This document shows positions 43,674 to 51,726 of a stretch of 64,000 bases of DNA, one piece after another. The stretch spans positions 89,578 through 153,577 of the forward strand of contig JAUNJE010000001.1 of NCBI GenBank assembly GCA_030533415.1, in the 5' to 3' direction. A program made the position numbers and the translations under genes. Every line of letters begins with the position of its first letter. The stretch's first letter is position 1. The notes under the pieces are model-generated. The model was not told where the DNA came from and did no database searches. It saw only the letters and a list, made by a program, of their open reading frames with translations. This DNA is from Eubacteriales bacterium. GTDB taxonomy: Bacteria > Bacillota > Clostridia > Oscillospirales > Oscillospiraceae.

Positions 43674-44681
43674 TTATTTGGTGGAATCCCGGAGAATCAT
43701 CTGGTATCCCGGCAAAACAATGTTTTTGCTCTGGTTTCCCTCCAGCTTGTTGATCAATTCCCGGCAGGCGATTTTCCCCAGCTCCGCCGCATCAAAGCGG
43801 AGGCTGGTGACAGGCGGGATGTTGCTTTCCAGCAGAACATTGTCATAAAAACTGGCTACCTTCATATCTTCCGGGATCCGGACGCCGCAGCTGCGCAGGC
43901 GAACCAGCGCCATATTACAGATATGGTCGTCCATGCACACGATACAGTCCACCTTTTGCGGAATGACCACATCCAGTGCCGCGGTAAGGCGGTAATCCTG
44001 GTGGACATTCAAATAGACCAGCTGCTCCTCCCGTTTCACACCAGCCAGATCGCAGGCATCATAAAAGCCCTTCAGGCGGCTGTGCGTGACACAGTTGTTG
44101 TCGTCGCCCCCCAACAGGGCCATCCTCCGTGCGCCCCGGGCAATCAAAAGGGTGGTCAAATCCCGACAAGCGCTCTGATTATCGTTGTCCACGCTGATAA
44201 CCTCCGGGTCGGAGGTGGGGCCGATCAGCACAAAGGGCACCTGTTTTTCTTTCAGGAATCCCACGATGGGGGAATTGACCAGGTTCCGCATGGCGATCAC
44301 ACCGTCTACCTTCCGGTTGTCGATCAGGCGCGCGATCTGCTCCACCGGCGGTTCACCGCTCATGGCCATGAGGACATCATAGCCGTTTTCGGCCGCAACC
44401 TTGCAAACTCCTTGCAGACAGTCCCGGAAAAATGCCACATCGAACACTCCGGTATCCCCCGGCATCATCAGGCCGATATTATAGGTCCGGTTCCGGGCCA
44501 GGCTCTGGGCCACAGCGTTGGGCCGGTATCCGCATTTGTCGATAAACTCCAAAATCCTCGCCCTGGTTTCCGCGCTCAAATTGCCCTTGCCGGAGATTGC
44601 CTTGGAAACGGTGGCCTTGTTTACCCCCAGTTCCTTCGCAATGTCATTCAGGGTATATCCTTTTTTCTCATTGCGCTCCAT
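43674..44681 (-). CDS. LacI-family transcriptional regulator
   Basis: This sugar-responsive repressor has 335 residues from the ATG at 44681; a GTG at 44696 is an alternative. The N-terminal helix-turn-helix is YTLNDIAKELGVNKATVSKA with the hinge GYRPNAVAQSLA, and the remainder is a periplasmic-binding-protein-type effector domain. It is encoded upstream of the GH53/TraX/GH42 genes on the same strand but is separated from them by 2.8 kb of MITE, repeat and IS DNA. A perfect GGCAAC-TG-GTTGCC palindrome between its promoter and start suggests autorepression. A galactan-derived effector is likely. Confidence 0.88.
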   Translation of the reverse strand: MERNEKKGYTLNDIAKELGVNKATVSKAISGKGNLSAETRARILEFIDKCGYRPNAVAQSLARNRTYNIGLMMPGDTGVFDVAFFRDCLQGVCKVAAENGYDVLMAMSGEPPVEQIARLIDNRKVDGVIAMRNLVNSPIVGFLKEKQVPFVLIGPTSDPEVISVDNDNQSACRDLTTLLIARGARRMALLGGDDNNCVTHSRLKGFYDACDLAGVKREEQLVYLNVHQDYRLTAALDVVIPQKVDCIVCMDDHICNMALVRLRSCGVRIPEDMKVASFYDNVLLESNIPPVTSLRFDAAELGKIACRELINKLEGNQSKNIVLPGYQMILRDSTK

Positions 44682-44710
44682 AAACAGCGCCCCCACTTTC
44701 TCCGGCCGAC

Positions 44711-44724
44711 GGCAACTGGTTGCC
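44711..44724 (-). promoter_or_regulatory. Putative LacI-type operator
   Basis: The 14-bp palindrome GGCAACTGGTTGCC lies just downstream of the promoter -10 box and 30-43 bp upstream of the LacI start, the usual place for an autoregulatory operator. I did not find a second copy before the GH42 or GH53 genes. Confidence 0.6.
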
Positions 44725-44738
44725 AGAAAACTGAGTCT

Positions 44739-44767
44739 ATTTTAACAGCGAAAGATTCCCATGTCAA
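44739..44767 (-). promoter_or_regulatory. Promoter of the LacI-type regulator gene
   Basis: Minus-strand TTGACA (44762-44767) and TAAAAT (44739-44744) with a 17-bp spacer. Confidence 0.8.
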
Positions 44768-44920
44768 GCATTCACGGCAAACATCTCCGTCCACATTTAG
44801 ACGCGTTTTTCCTGCGCAAAATCTTCACAACAGAAATCGTAATGCTTTCACTGTTTTAACTCTTGATTCACATTATAAAATGTATTCTAGCATCCATAAA
44901 ATATCCCTCTTTTCAGGAAA

Positions 44921-44951
44921 TAAAAAAGCCAGTCCATATTTCAGGACTGGC
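44921..44951 (-). terminator. Terminator of the gshA/tcdA operon
   Basis: GCCAGTCC/GGACTGGC with an eight-base loop is followed on the minus strand by TTTTTTATTTCC. Almost the same 35-bp sequence, including the flanking TTTCAGGAAATAAAAA, recurs at 58430-58466. The rest of 44768-44920 is AT-rich spacer. Confidence 0.85.
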
Positions 44952-44991
44952 AGGCAACGCTGTATTTCCCTTTTACACAGATAACACCAAA

Positions 44992-45756
44992 TCAGTATGA
45001 TACTCCCCAAGCCAGATCCTTGATAACCTCACCAGCCAATATCAGTCCGGCTACAGACGGGACAAAGGCAGTGCTGCCTGGAATATCCCGGCGGTCCGTA
45101 CAATGCCGCTTCGTACCTGGCGGGCAGATACAGTGGGCACGGCAGCTGATTGCCATATCTTCTATGGGGCGAATCGGCTGTTCTTCCGAATAGACCACCT
45201 TCAGCTTTCGGATTCCCCGTTTCTTCAGCTCCCGCCGCATCACTCTTGCCAGCGGATCCACCCGGGTATGATAAATATCCGCCACCCGGAACGCGGATGC
45301 GTCCAGTTTGTTTCCCGCACCCATGCAGCTAATAATCGGTGTTCCCGTTTGAGCGCATTTTGTTACCAGTGCCAGCTTGGCGGATACCGTATCGACAGCG
45401 TCTACCACATAGTCATATTCTTCAAAAGGAAATTCCTCTGCCGTCTCCGGGAGAAAAAAGCAGGTATGTTCCCGCACGTCCGCATGGGGATTGATCTCCA
45501 GGATTCGCTCCTTCATCACTTCCGTTTTCAGTCTGCCCACGGTTTTCCGGGTGGCAATGATTTGACGGTTCAGATTGGTCAGGCATACCCGGTCATCATC
45601 GATCAGGTCAAAAGCACCCACGCCGCTGCGCACCAGTGCCTCACAGACATAACCGCCCACACCGCCAATACCAAATACGGCCACCCGCGCGGCAGCGAGG
45701 CGTTCCATAGCCTCCTTCCCAAATAGCAATTCTGTTCTGGAAAATTGGTTCAGCAT
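44992..45756 (-). CDS. tcdA: TcdA-like tRNA threonylcarbamoyladenosine dehydratase (ThiF/E1 family)
   Basis: This E1-like adenylating enzyme has 254 residues. The ATG at 45756 follows AGAGGAAAC. The nucleotide-binding GIGGVGGYVCEALVRSG (29-45) and the DDDRVCLTNLNRQ segment are intact. The C-terminal region with CRAHCICPPG and IPGSTAFVPSVAGLI fits the TcdA/CsdL branch in Firmicutes, which cyclises t6A in tRNA to ct6A. It is the last gene of the operon after the class II amidotransferase (11 bp gap), so an additional role in the pathway cannot be excluded, but the sequence favours the tRNA function. Confidence 0.85.
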   Translation of the reverse strand: MLNQFSRTELLFGKEAMERLAAARVAVFGIGGVGGYVCEALVRSGVGAFDLIDDDRVCLTNLNRQIIATRKTVGRLKTEVMKERILEINPHADVREHTCFFLPETAEEFPFEEYDYVVDAVDTVSAKLALVTKCAQTGTPIISCMGAGNKLDASAFRVADIYHTRVDPLARVMRRELKKRGIRKLKVVYSEEQPIRPIEDMAISCRAHCICPPGTKRHCTDRRDIPGSTAFVPSVAGLILAGEVIKDLAWGVSY

Positions 45757-45767
45757 ATTGTTTCCTC

Positions 45768-46535
45768 TCAAATACCGGAACAGATATTATCATCAACAGG
45801 TGAATCCGGTTTTACATATTCAAAAGTATGGCGGGACCCTTCAAACGCCAGCTGCCCATCCCTAAAGCCAAGCAGCTGCATCATGGGAACCGGTTCCCAG
45901 GGGGACTCATCCAAAGGGACTGTAGCAAACAGAACCGTATCCCCCCGCTTTGTCCGGTAGAGCGTATGCCGCAAATTGGTATGCACATAAAGCAGCTCTC
46001 CGTCATATACCAGAAGATTCAGTTTGTTATGCTCCGCGATCTCCAAAATGATTTCATCCATCAGGCGAAACCGCTGCTGTGCCGTGAGGCTGCACCGGGA
46101 CACTGGCATTTTCTCATTAACCCTGCGGATGATATGGCAGAGAATTCGTTCCGAGTCTGTTGCCCCGGCCTGAATATCCCGGTAAGCGTCCAGAATTTCA
46201 GACTGGAAAATTGTCCCGTTGTGTGCCAGTGTCCAGGCCCGTCCCGCGGCGTCCCGGTCCACAAAGGGATGGCAGTTTTCGTAATCCATACTGCCCCGGG
46301 TGGCAAAGCGGATGTGGGCGATCATATTCTGAACTTCCATAGGATACCGCAGGCGGCTTTGCAGATAGTCGCTGACCCAAGCGGGCTTCGGCTCCTTTTC
46401 CAGACTGACGGCGTTCCCATAGAACACGGCGATTCCCCAGCCATGGGGGTGGTCCACGCTGTGGGACATCAGCGTTTTCAGATACGGATTTACCGTCATC
46501 CTCTTTGCCGAGGATACGCCAAACAATTCACACAT
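45768..46535 (-). CDS. Class II glutamine amidotransferase (YafJ/EgtC type)
   Basis: This Ntn-hydrolase has 255 residues. I start at 46535 because processing of Met1 exposes the catalytic Cys2 (MCELFGVSS), with GGAGAGAGC upstream; the frame continues open into the neighbour without reason. The glutaminase residues are present: HGWGIAVFY, AHIRFATRGS and AHNGTIF. Stand-alone proteins of this type include EgtC, which removes a gamma-glutamyl group in ergothioneine synthesis. The gene overlaps the glutamate-cysteine ligase by 8 bp, so a gamma-glutamyl substrate made by that enzyme is a reasonable guess. Confidence 0.88.
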   Translation of the reverse strand: MCELFGVSSAKRMTVNPYLKTLMSHSVDHPHGWGIAVFYGNAVSLEKEPKPAWVSDYLQSRLRYPMEVQNMIAHIRFATRGSMDYENCHPFVDRDAAGRAWTLAHNGTIFQSEILDAYRDIQAGATDSERILCHIIRRVNEKMPVSRCSLTAQQRFRLMDEIILEIAEHNKLNLLVYDGELLYVHTNLRHTLYRTKRGDTVLFATVPLDESPWEPVPMMQLLGFRDGQLAFEGSRHTFEYVKPDSPVDDNICSGI

Positions 46536-47808
46536 GATTCGCTCTCTCCTGATAGTCCATTGCCAGGGAAAGACCGCCCTTAACAAATCCGTCAGCAAAC
46601 TGTCTGCGAACTTTCCATGCATAGCGGCATTCCGGGTCAATGAACTTCTGTTCCTCAAAGTCAAGAATGGAGGTGATTTCCCCTGGGAAGTCCTGATAGA
46701 ATTCCCGCATAAAGCCGATGACCTTTCTTCCGGCTCCCGCCACGGAATACACTTCTCCGTTGGGCACTACGATTTTGACCGTTTTTAGGTCGTAATGGGC
46801 CGCGTTTTTGAAATTCTGGGCTGATTGCACCTGGTCCCTGGGCGTAAAGGGCTGCACAGCGGTTCCCGCCAAATACACCAGCAGAAGCTGCGTGAATTTC
46901 AGATCCCGTACATCGATGCCTTCCGGGCAAAGGGGATTCAAGTCAAACATACGCAGTTCAATATGGTCAACACCTTCACTGCGCAGCCTGGCTAGATCAT
47001 TGTTTCCTGTAGGTTTCAGCCGCACGGGGTAGTAAAGCTCCGTCGGTGCCGCAATCAGCCCCAAATCCACATAATTGCGGATGCTGTCCGCATAGTTTCG
47101 GATGTTGGTGTAATCAAAAATCGGCGTAAAATAGTTCCAGTAGCCCAGTTCGCTGCACCGGGTAGAAGCCATTCCATTAAATTCATTTTCCCCGAAGCGG
47201 CCTTTCTCCACAAAGGAGCTGTCCAGCAGAGGGCTTGCAGCGGTTACTGCCGTCAGAATCCATCCATAGGCGGCAGTCCGTTCCGCCAAGTCCAGATAAA
47301 CCCGGTTCCTGTACTCTGTATAGTCCGTCTCTTCGCTGAGTTCGAAATCCTTCTGAAGCAGTTCCTCGGCAAAGGAGAAATTCACATGGATGCCACAGAA
47401 GGTCATCTTATACCGTCCATACCGGTCGGAAAGATATTCCCGGTAGCTGGTCTTGGATGCCTTTCCCCCTTCAAAGCGGGCAATGGGGATGTCCGCCTCA
47501 TTGATAATAAACGGCGGATTAGAGAAAGGCCACAGCAGCTCTGGCTGGGGAAGCTGAGATATCTTGTTCTGAATTTCCCGGGTATAGGAATACAGGCTTT
47601 CCACTGCCGCCTCCGGCGTAGAGCATACCGGGGTATTGATCTCCGTCTGGTTCTCACAGAAGTCCCGAACAATATGCTTATGCTCCGGGAACGGATGGGG
47701 CGTATGGGCCAGATTGCCCTCCCGGGTAATGCGCAGGCTCTCCTTTTCCAGGCCAAAATTCCCCAGAAGCAGCAGCCGTTTGACTGTTTCGTTTTCTACA
47801 TGGAACAT
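46528..47808 (-). CDS. gshA: Glutamate-cysteine ligase (GshA, GshF-type N-terminal domain)
   Basis: This ligase makes gamma-glutamylcysteine from glutamate, cysteine and ATP. It has 426 residues, starting at 47808 behind GGAGGGATC. The signature GNFGLEKESLRIT near the N-terminus and DRYGRYKMTFCGIHVNFSF resemble the GshA half of bifunctional GshF enzymes of Gram-positive bacteria, and the metal-binding Glu-rich first segment is complete. The glutathione-synthetase half is absent, but an ATP-grasp protein is encoded two genes upstream. It is translationally coupled to the class II amidotransferase. Confidence 0.9.
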   Translation of the reverse strand: MFHVENETVKRLLLLGNFGLEKESLRITREGNLAHTPHPFPEHKHIVRDFCENQTEINTPVCSTPEAAVESLYSYTREIQNKISQLPQPELLWPFSNPPFIINEADIPIARFEGGKASKTSYREYLSDRYGRYKMTFCGIHVNFSFAEELLQKDFELSEETDYTEYRNRVYLDLAERTAAYGWILTAVTAASPLLDSSFVEKGRFGENEFNGMASTRCSELGYWNYFTPIFDYTNIRNYADSIRNYVDLGLIAAPTELYYPVRLKPTGNNDLARLRSEGVDHIELRMFDLNPLCPEGIDVRDLKFTQLLLVYLAGTAVQPFTPRDQVQSAQNFKNAAHYDLKTVKIVVPNGEVYSVAGAGRKVIGFMREFYQDFPGEITSILDFEEQKFIDPECRYAWKVRRQFADGFVKGGLSLAMDYQERANHV

Positions 47809-47822
47809 TACGATCCCTCCGT

Positions 47823-48566
47823 TTACCCTTCCAGCAGCCGGGGCAAATGGTAGCGCATCTGCTTTTTCCACCAGGGCCAGTCATGGTCAACATCATAGCC
47901 CCACAGATCAACCCAGCCATGGATGCCCTTCTGCTCAAAAATCCGCTTCATTTCTATCGTAACAGGCAGACAAGCCCCTTCCCAGCGCCCTTGGCCCACG
48001 CAAAGGACAATTTTTTTCTGATTATACAAATCAATATAAGGATGATCCTCTGGCATATTCCGCAAAAAATCCAGGGGGGAATTGTCATACAGGGTACCGT
48101 TGCACCAGCCATCCCAGAAGTGGGGCGCGCTGTAGCAGCCGGAACAGGCGATGATTCCCCGGAACAGCTCCGGTCTGCGGAAAAATAGAATCGACGCATG
48201 AACAGCCCCCAGGCTGAAGCCTGTAACAATGGGAAGGTTCCAGGTGCCGTTGATGGAGCGAATCATTAGGACCGCTTCCTCGGCAATATAGCGGTAATAC
48301 TGTTCCTGCATCCAGGCACGGTGTTCTTTGTCCCCACCTTTATCTGACCAGCTTTCGGCATCTACCGTGTCCACAACGAACAGCTGAAGCTGTCCCGCTT
48401 CGATATAGCCGGATAACTCCTCCGGCATCTGAAAGCCCTCCCAGTTATCGCACATACCATCCTGGCAAGGAAACGCCAGCATGGGGACCCCAGTGTCCCC
48501 GTACACCAGCATGTGCATCTCCCGGTTCAGAAAATGACTGTACTGACCGATATATTCTCTTTTCAC
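47823..48566 (-). CDS. Esterase-D-like alpha/beta hydrolase
   Basis: This 247-residue cytoplasmic hydrolase has the nucleophile elbow GFSLG (Ser118) within PIVTGFSLGAVHASILFF and a probable catalytic His in YDVDHDW near residue 229. It resembles the esterase D/feruloyl esterase group, members of which include S-formylglutathione hydrolases. There is no signal peptide. It overlaps the ATP-grasp gene by 4 bp and precedes gshA by 14 bp. In this thiol-linked operon it could hydrolyse a thioester or ester of the product, which is inference. Confidence 0.85.
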   Translation of the reverse strand: MKREYIGQYSHFLNREMHMLVYGDTGVPMLAFPCQDGMCDNWEGFQMPEELSGYIEAGQLQLFVVDTVDAESWSDKGGDKEHRAWMQEQYYRYIAEEAVLMIRSINGTWNLPIVTGFSLGAVHASILFFRRPELFRGIIACSGCYSAPHFWDGWCNGTLYDNSPLDFLRNMPEDHPYIDLYNQKKIVLCVGQGRWEGACLPVTIEMKRIFEQKGIHGWVDLWGYDVDHDWPWWKKQMRYHLPRLLEG

Positions 48567-49750
48567 GCTTTTCTCTCCAATATGTAATGTATCTGATATT
48601 CCCAGCTTTCCCGGCTGTCCGCACGGAGCAGGAAAGCGTGATCGCCCATATCCGGCGCCAATGTCTCGTCCACTTCAAAGTCCTCGATGATCTGGTCCCC
48701 AAACGCTGACCGGATTTCCGCGTCAGAACGGACATAGGCGATTGCGTTCCGTCTGCCGATGTGGGTGATATAATGCCGGAAGGTGCCCTCCAGAAAACAG
48801 CGGTCGTAAATCAGGCTGTCCGCCCAGATGGTATACACATCGGTTTCAAAGGCGTAATTCATCTTGTCCGGAATTCGTCCACCGGGAGCACGCATATTCA
48901 CTTCCAGCCCGACGATGCCGCCCTCCCTTCCGAGTCCTTCCCTGTCTGCATCCAGACGGAAAAATTCAAAATGGAAGAAGCGGTTTTTCGTGTTGAATTC
49001 TTTCAGGAGCCGGGTCCCCGCCTGCCGCAGATCCTCCGGAACATCCTGACAGTAGCTGATGATGTCATCACCGTGAGCGGCATCCATGAGGCTCTTGGGC
49101 AGCACCTGACTGGCAGCAAAAAGCACATTGCAGCTGCTGTCCGTAATGCCGTCAAAGGTTTCCACATGGCCGGGAACGCATTCTTCCTCGATGTATGCAG
49201 TGGCAGCATTCCTGCTTTCCCAGAAAGAAATCAGATCGTCACCGTTTTTCAGCTTGTGTGTATCACTGGCACCCATGCCATGGTCTGGCTTGATGATGAT
49301 GGGATAACCCACATCCTTTGCAAAAGCCAGTGCCTGCTCCAGATTCTGGGGCAGAAGCCAGCGGGCTGCGGGAATCCCCGCCCTGGCATAGGCCGCTTTC
49401 ATTTCCGATTTCCGGTTCATAGCGGCAAGCTCCGCCAGATTGGGGCCGGAGGTGATGTGAAAATCCGTTCGGATACGGGCATCAAGCTCCAGCCAGTATT
49501 CATTCTGACTTTCCACGAAATCAATCCTCCCATACAGGAAGATGAATTCCGCCACACAGCGGTATACCGCCTCATAATCGGCAAGGCTTTGAACAGAGCG
49601 GTAGTCATTGAGGGCGTTTCTGCACTCTTGGCTTAAGCATTCCCAGGGCGTGTCGCCAATACCAAGCACGTGGACGCCACGGGTCTTCAACCTGTCACAG
49701 AATTGATAAAAATGTTTGGGATAACCCGGTGAAATGAAAATGACGTTCAT
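48563..49750 (-). CDS. ATP-grasp ligase (carboxylate-amine ligase), substrate unknown
   Basis: This 395-residue protein of the ATP-grasp superfamily has an N-terminal Rossmann-like part (NVIFISPGYPKHFYQF), the ATP-binding YPIIIKPDHGMGASDTHKLK and the Mg-binding VGLEVNMRAPGGRIPDKMN. The last motif is typical of ATP-grasp enzymes joining amino acids or peptides (carnosine-synthase, L-amino-acid ligase and biotin-carboxylase-like groups). It is the first gene of the operon, with AGGGAGGAG before the ATG. Coupled to gshA, it may add a second amino acid to gamma-glutamylcysteine in place of GshB, but the family covers many substrates. Confidence 0.85.
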   Translation of the reverse strand: MNVIFISPGYPKHFYQFCDRLKTRGVHVLGIGDTPWECLSQECRNALNDYRSVQSLADYEAVYRCVAEFIFLYGRIDFVESQNEYWLELDARIRTDFHITSGPNLAELAAMNRKSEMKAAYARAGIPAARWLLPQNLEQALAFAKDVGYPIIIKPDHGMGASDTHKLKNGDDLISFWESRNAATAYIEEECVPGHVETFDGITDSSCNVLFAASQVLPKSLMDAAHGDDIISYCQDVPEDLRQAGTRLLKEFNTKNRFFHFEFFRLDADREGLGREGGIVGLEVNMRAPGGRIPDKMNYAFETDVYTIWADSLIYDRCFLEGTFRHYITHIGRRNAIAYVRSDAEIRSAFGDQIIEDFEVDETLAPDMGDHAFLLRADSRESWEYQIHYILERKA

Positions 49751-49788
49751 AATACTCCTCCCTACTTGTTCAAAGTGTCATGCTGTTA

Positions 49789-49946
49789 TACTAGTTCTTA
49801 TGAAAAAGGTTGAAAACCTTTTTATAGCACCGCAGGTGCGTTAAGAACTGTATGAGACGACTTTTGTGGCGAATCACCACAAACCGGAAGCGCCGTCAGG
49901 CGGTGCCTTCTTTATAAAAATGAAACATTTTTATAAAGAAACAGTA
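49789..49946. repeat. Composite modular hairpin element (MITE family), copy 7
   Basis: 158 bp, AT-flanked, from TACTAGTTCTTATG to AAAGAAACAGTA. Left module: AAAAAGGTTGAAAACCTTTTT with GCACCGCAGGTGCGTTAAGAAC; middle: TTTGTGGCGAATCACCACAAA and GAAGCGCCGTCAGGCGGTGCC; right: TTCTTTATAAAAATGAAACA with its complement. It has the same modules as copy 4 in reverse order. It lies upstream of the five-gene operon. Confidence 0.85.
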
Positions 49947-49956
49947 TTACACGGCA

Positions 49957-49988
49957 AGGGTGCAGCGGTTTCACTGCACCCTGTTTTT
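49957..49988 (+). terminator. Rho-independent terminator or attenuator ahead of the sulfhydrylase gene
   Basis: AGGGTGCAG/CTGCACCCT with an eight-base loop is followed by GTTTTTTTC. No plus-strand gene precedes it, so it either blocks read-through from the MITE or acts as an attenuator in the long 5' region of the gene at 50341. Confidence 0.8.
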
Positions 49989-49999
49989 TTCTTACCTTT

Positions 50000-50047
50000 A
50001 GCTAAAATGAAAAACCTTTTTATGGCACCGCAGGTGCGTTAAGAACT
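50000..50047. repeat. Truncated MITE module
   Basis: GAAAAACCTTTTTATGGCAC then CGCAGGTGCGTTAAGAACTGTATGAAACGG repeats the left module of copy 7 without its outer end. The remainder of 50048-50267 is AT-rich and probably contains the promoter and LysR-binding sites of the next gene; I found no certain -35/-10 pair. Confidence 0.6.
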
Positions 50048-50267
50048 GTATGAAACGGCTTTTATGGCGGTTTTCTGAATACGGGTTACGAAATTCGTCA
50101 TTTCCGTTGCGCCCTAATTTGCTGATAGCTGAATTATATCCTTATTAAAATACTATGTCAATAGGAATTTATGTAAATAAGTTATAGGCGTTCGGATTAG
50201 CTGGTTATAAAAAATAACGAATACTGGAGAGCCATTTGTTCGTTGACAGCGCAAATCAGGTATTTTA

Positions 50268-50325
50268 TACTGATATTCAATCAAAATGTTTCATCCGAGG
50301 GATTGAACATTATCTGAAAAAATTG
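50268..50325. repeat. Degenerate MITE copy in the leader of the sulfhydrylase gene
   Basis: TACTGATATTCAATC and the hairpin TGTTTCATCC/GGATTGAACA match the element remnant at 51577-51628, but the right end has decayed. It lies 15 bp upstream of the start codon region, so it is part of the messenger leader. Confidence 0.6.
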
Positions 50326-50340
50326 CGAGGTATCGTCAGC

Positions 50341-51537
50341 ATGGCTAAAAAGGAAAACAAATTTAAGGATTATGACATTACGACACAGGCAATCCATACC
50401 GGAAACGACTATGATGCAGAAACCGGAGCAGTGCGGCGTCCGCTTCACATGGCAAATAGTTATAAGCTTCCGGATGACTTGTCTCAGGTGAATTACTCAT
50501 CAACGGATCTTCTGATGTATGCCAGAAACGGAAACGCAAACCAGCACTGGCTCGAACAGAAGGTAGCAGCCCTATATGGCGCAGAGGATGCCATTGTACT
50601 GGCCAGCGGTGTGGCAGCGCTTCATGCTTTGTTCTGGACGCTGCTGCAATCGGGAGACCGGGTGGTCTACCCAAAGGTCAGTTATATGGCTGTTTACCGT
50701 ATGTTCCATGAATTGTTCAATCGAAAGTTTGGCGTGGAAACCGTTATGGTGGACATGACCGATTTGGAAGCTGTGAAAAAAGCCATCACGCCCAGAACAA
50801 AGCTGGTACATATTGAGACCCCGGATAATCCAACCGTAGGCGTCACCGACATTGCCGCGGTTGCGGAAATCGCCCACAAAAACGGGGCCATTCTTTCCGT
50901 GGATAATACATTTGCCTCTCCGCTGAACCAGCGTCCTCTGGCGTTGGGCGCTGACTTTGTGGTGGATGCCCTGACCAAGTTTATCAACGGCCACGGCGAT
51001 GCCCAGGGAGGCGCGATCTTGTCAAACGATCTGGAAACCATGGACAGAATCCGTTATGAGGCCCAAGTAAACGTGGGCAGCGTAATCAGCCCCTTCAATG
51101 CCTGGCAGATATTCCGTGGCAGCGTCACGTTTCCTCTCCGAATGCAGCGAATCAATGAATCCTCCCTGAAAATTGCGCAGTGGCTGGAACAAAGAAAAAA
51201 CGTGACCTTCGTTTCGTACCCTGGCCTCCCCAGCAACCCGGGATACCAGACTGCCAAAAAGCAAATGACCAACGGATTCGGGGGTGTTATCTCCTTTGGT
51301 GTGAACACGGATGACAAATCTGTGGAGTCGTTTTGCGCCGCTCTGAAGGTGGTCACCTTTGCCGTCTCCCTGGGGCATGATGAGAGTCTGATTTTTCCGC
51401 AGCCAAGCTATGACGAGCGGATCCATCTGTACCCGGAAACGTTCCGTAACGGATTCATTCGGTTCAGTGTCGGCCTGGAAGATCCGGATGACATCATCCG
51501 GGACATTGACCAGGCGCTTCATTCCATTGGATTGTAA
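50341..51537 (+). CDS. Trans-sulfuration PLP enzyme (cystathionine gamma-synthase/lyase or O-acyl-homoserine sulfhydrylase family)
   Basis: This fold-type I PLP enzyme has 398 residues from the ATG 50341 (AKKENKFKDYDITTQAIHTG), behind GCGAGGT. The pyridoxal Lys is probably Lys213 in VVDALTKFINGHGDAQGG, Asp188 lies in SVDNTFASP, and the phosphate-contact Tyr-Arg pair is in LMYARNGN. The family acts on cystathionine, methionine or O-acylhomoserine; the exact reaction cannot be read from the sequence (the segment is less typical of MetB/CGS). It lies divergent to the gshA operon and immediately before a LysR regulator, so cysteine or homocysteine supply for thiol synthesis is likely. Confidence 0.88.
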   Translation: MAKKENKFKDYDITTQAIHTGNDYDAETGAVRRPLHMANSYKLPDDLSQVNYSSTDLLMYARNGNANQHWLEQKVAALYGAEDAIVLASGVAALHALFWTLLQSGDRVVYPKVSYMAVYRMFHELFNRKFGVETVMVDMTDLEAVKKAITPRTKLVHIETPDNPTVGVTDIAAVAEIAHKNGAILSVDNTFASPLNQRPLALGADFVVDALTKFINGHGDAQGGAILSNDLETMDRIRYEAQVNVGSVISPFNAWQIFRGSVTFPLRMQRINESSLKIAQWLEQRKNVTFVSYPGLPSNPGYQTAKKQMTNGFGGVISFGVNTDDKSVESFCAALKVVTFAVSLGHDESLIFPQPSYDERIHLYPETFRNGFIRFSVGLEDPDDIIRDIDQALHSIGL

Positions 51538-51576
51538 TACTGATTCTTGATTCAACTTTTTAATCAAGAATCAGTA
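51538..51576. repeat. Perfect palindromic MITE derivative, copy 8
   Basis: 39 bp: TACTGATTCTTGATT, nine-base loop, AATCAAGAATCAGTA. It touches the stop codon of the sulfhydrylase gene (TAA then TACTG) and carries both MITE termini with nothing else. Confidence 0.8.
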
Positions 51577-51597
51577 TTAATTGAATATCCGTATAAA

Positions 51598-51628
51598 ATG
51601 TTTCATCCAGAGGATGGAACATTTTTTT
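51598..51628 (+). terminator. Terminator after the sulfhydrylase gene
   Basis: ATGTTTCATCC/GGATGGAACAT (11-bp stem, loop AGA) followed by TTTTTT. The hairpin is itself a piece of the MITE family (compare 50290-50315), so a mobile repeat appears to supply the terminator. Confidence 0.8.
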
Positions 51629-51726
51629 GCCAAAATCATACAAATCCCATTGATTTGATGGGTAAATGTGCTATACTTTATAGGAAACGCATAGAATCCA
51701 TTTTCCATCCGAAAGGAGACATCCCC

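Noticed and set aside
49789-51628. CRISPR array suggested by several short palindromes
   Set aside because: The palindromes differ in sequence, are not regularly spaced, have no uniform spacers, and there are no cas genes.
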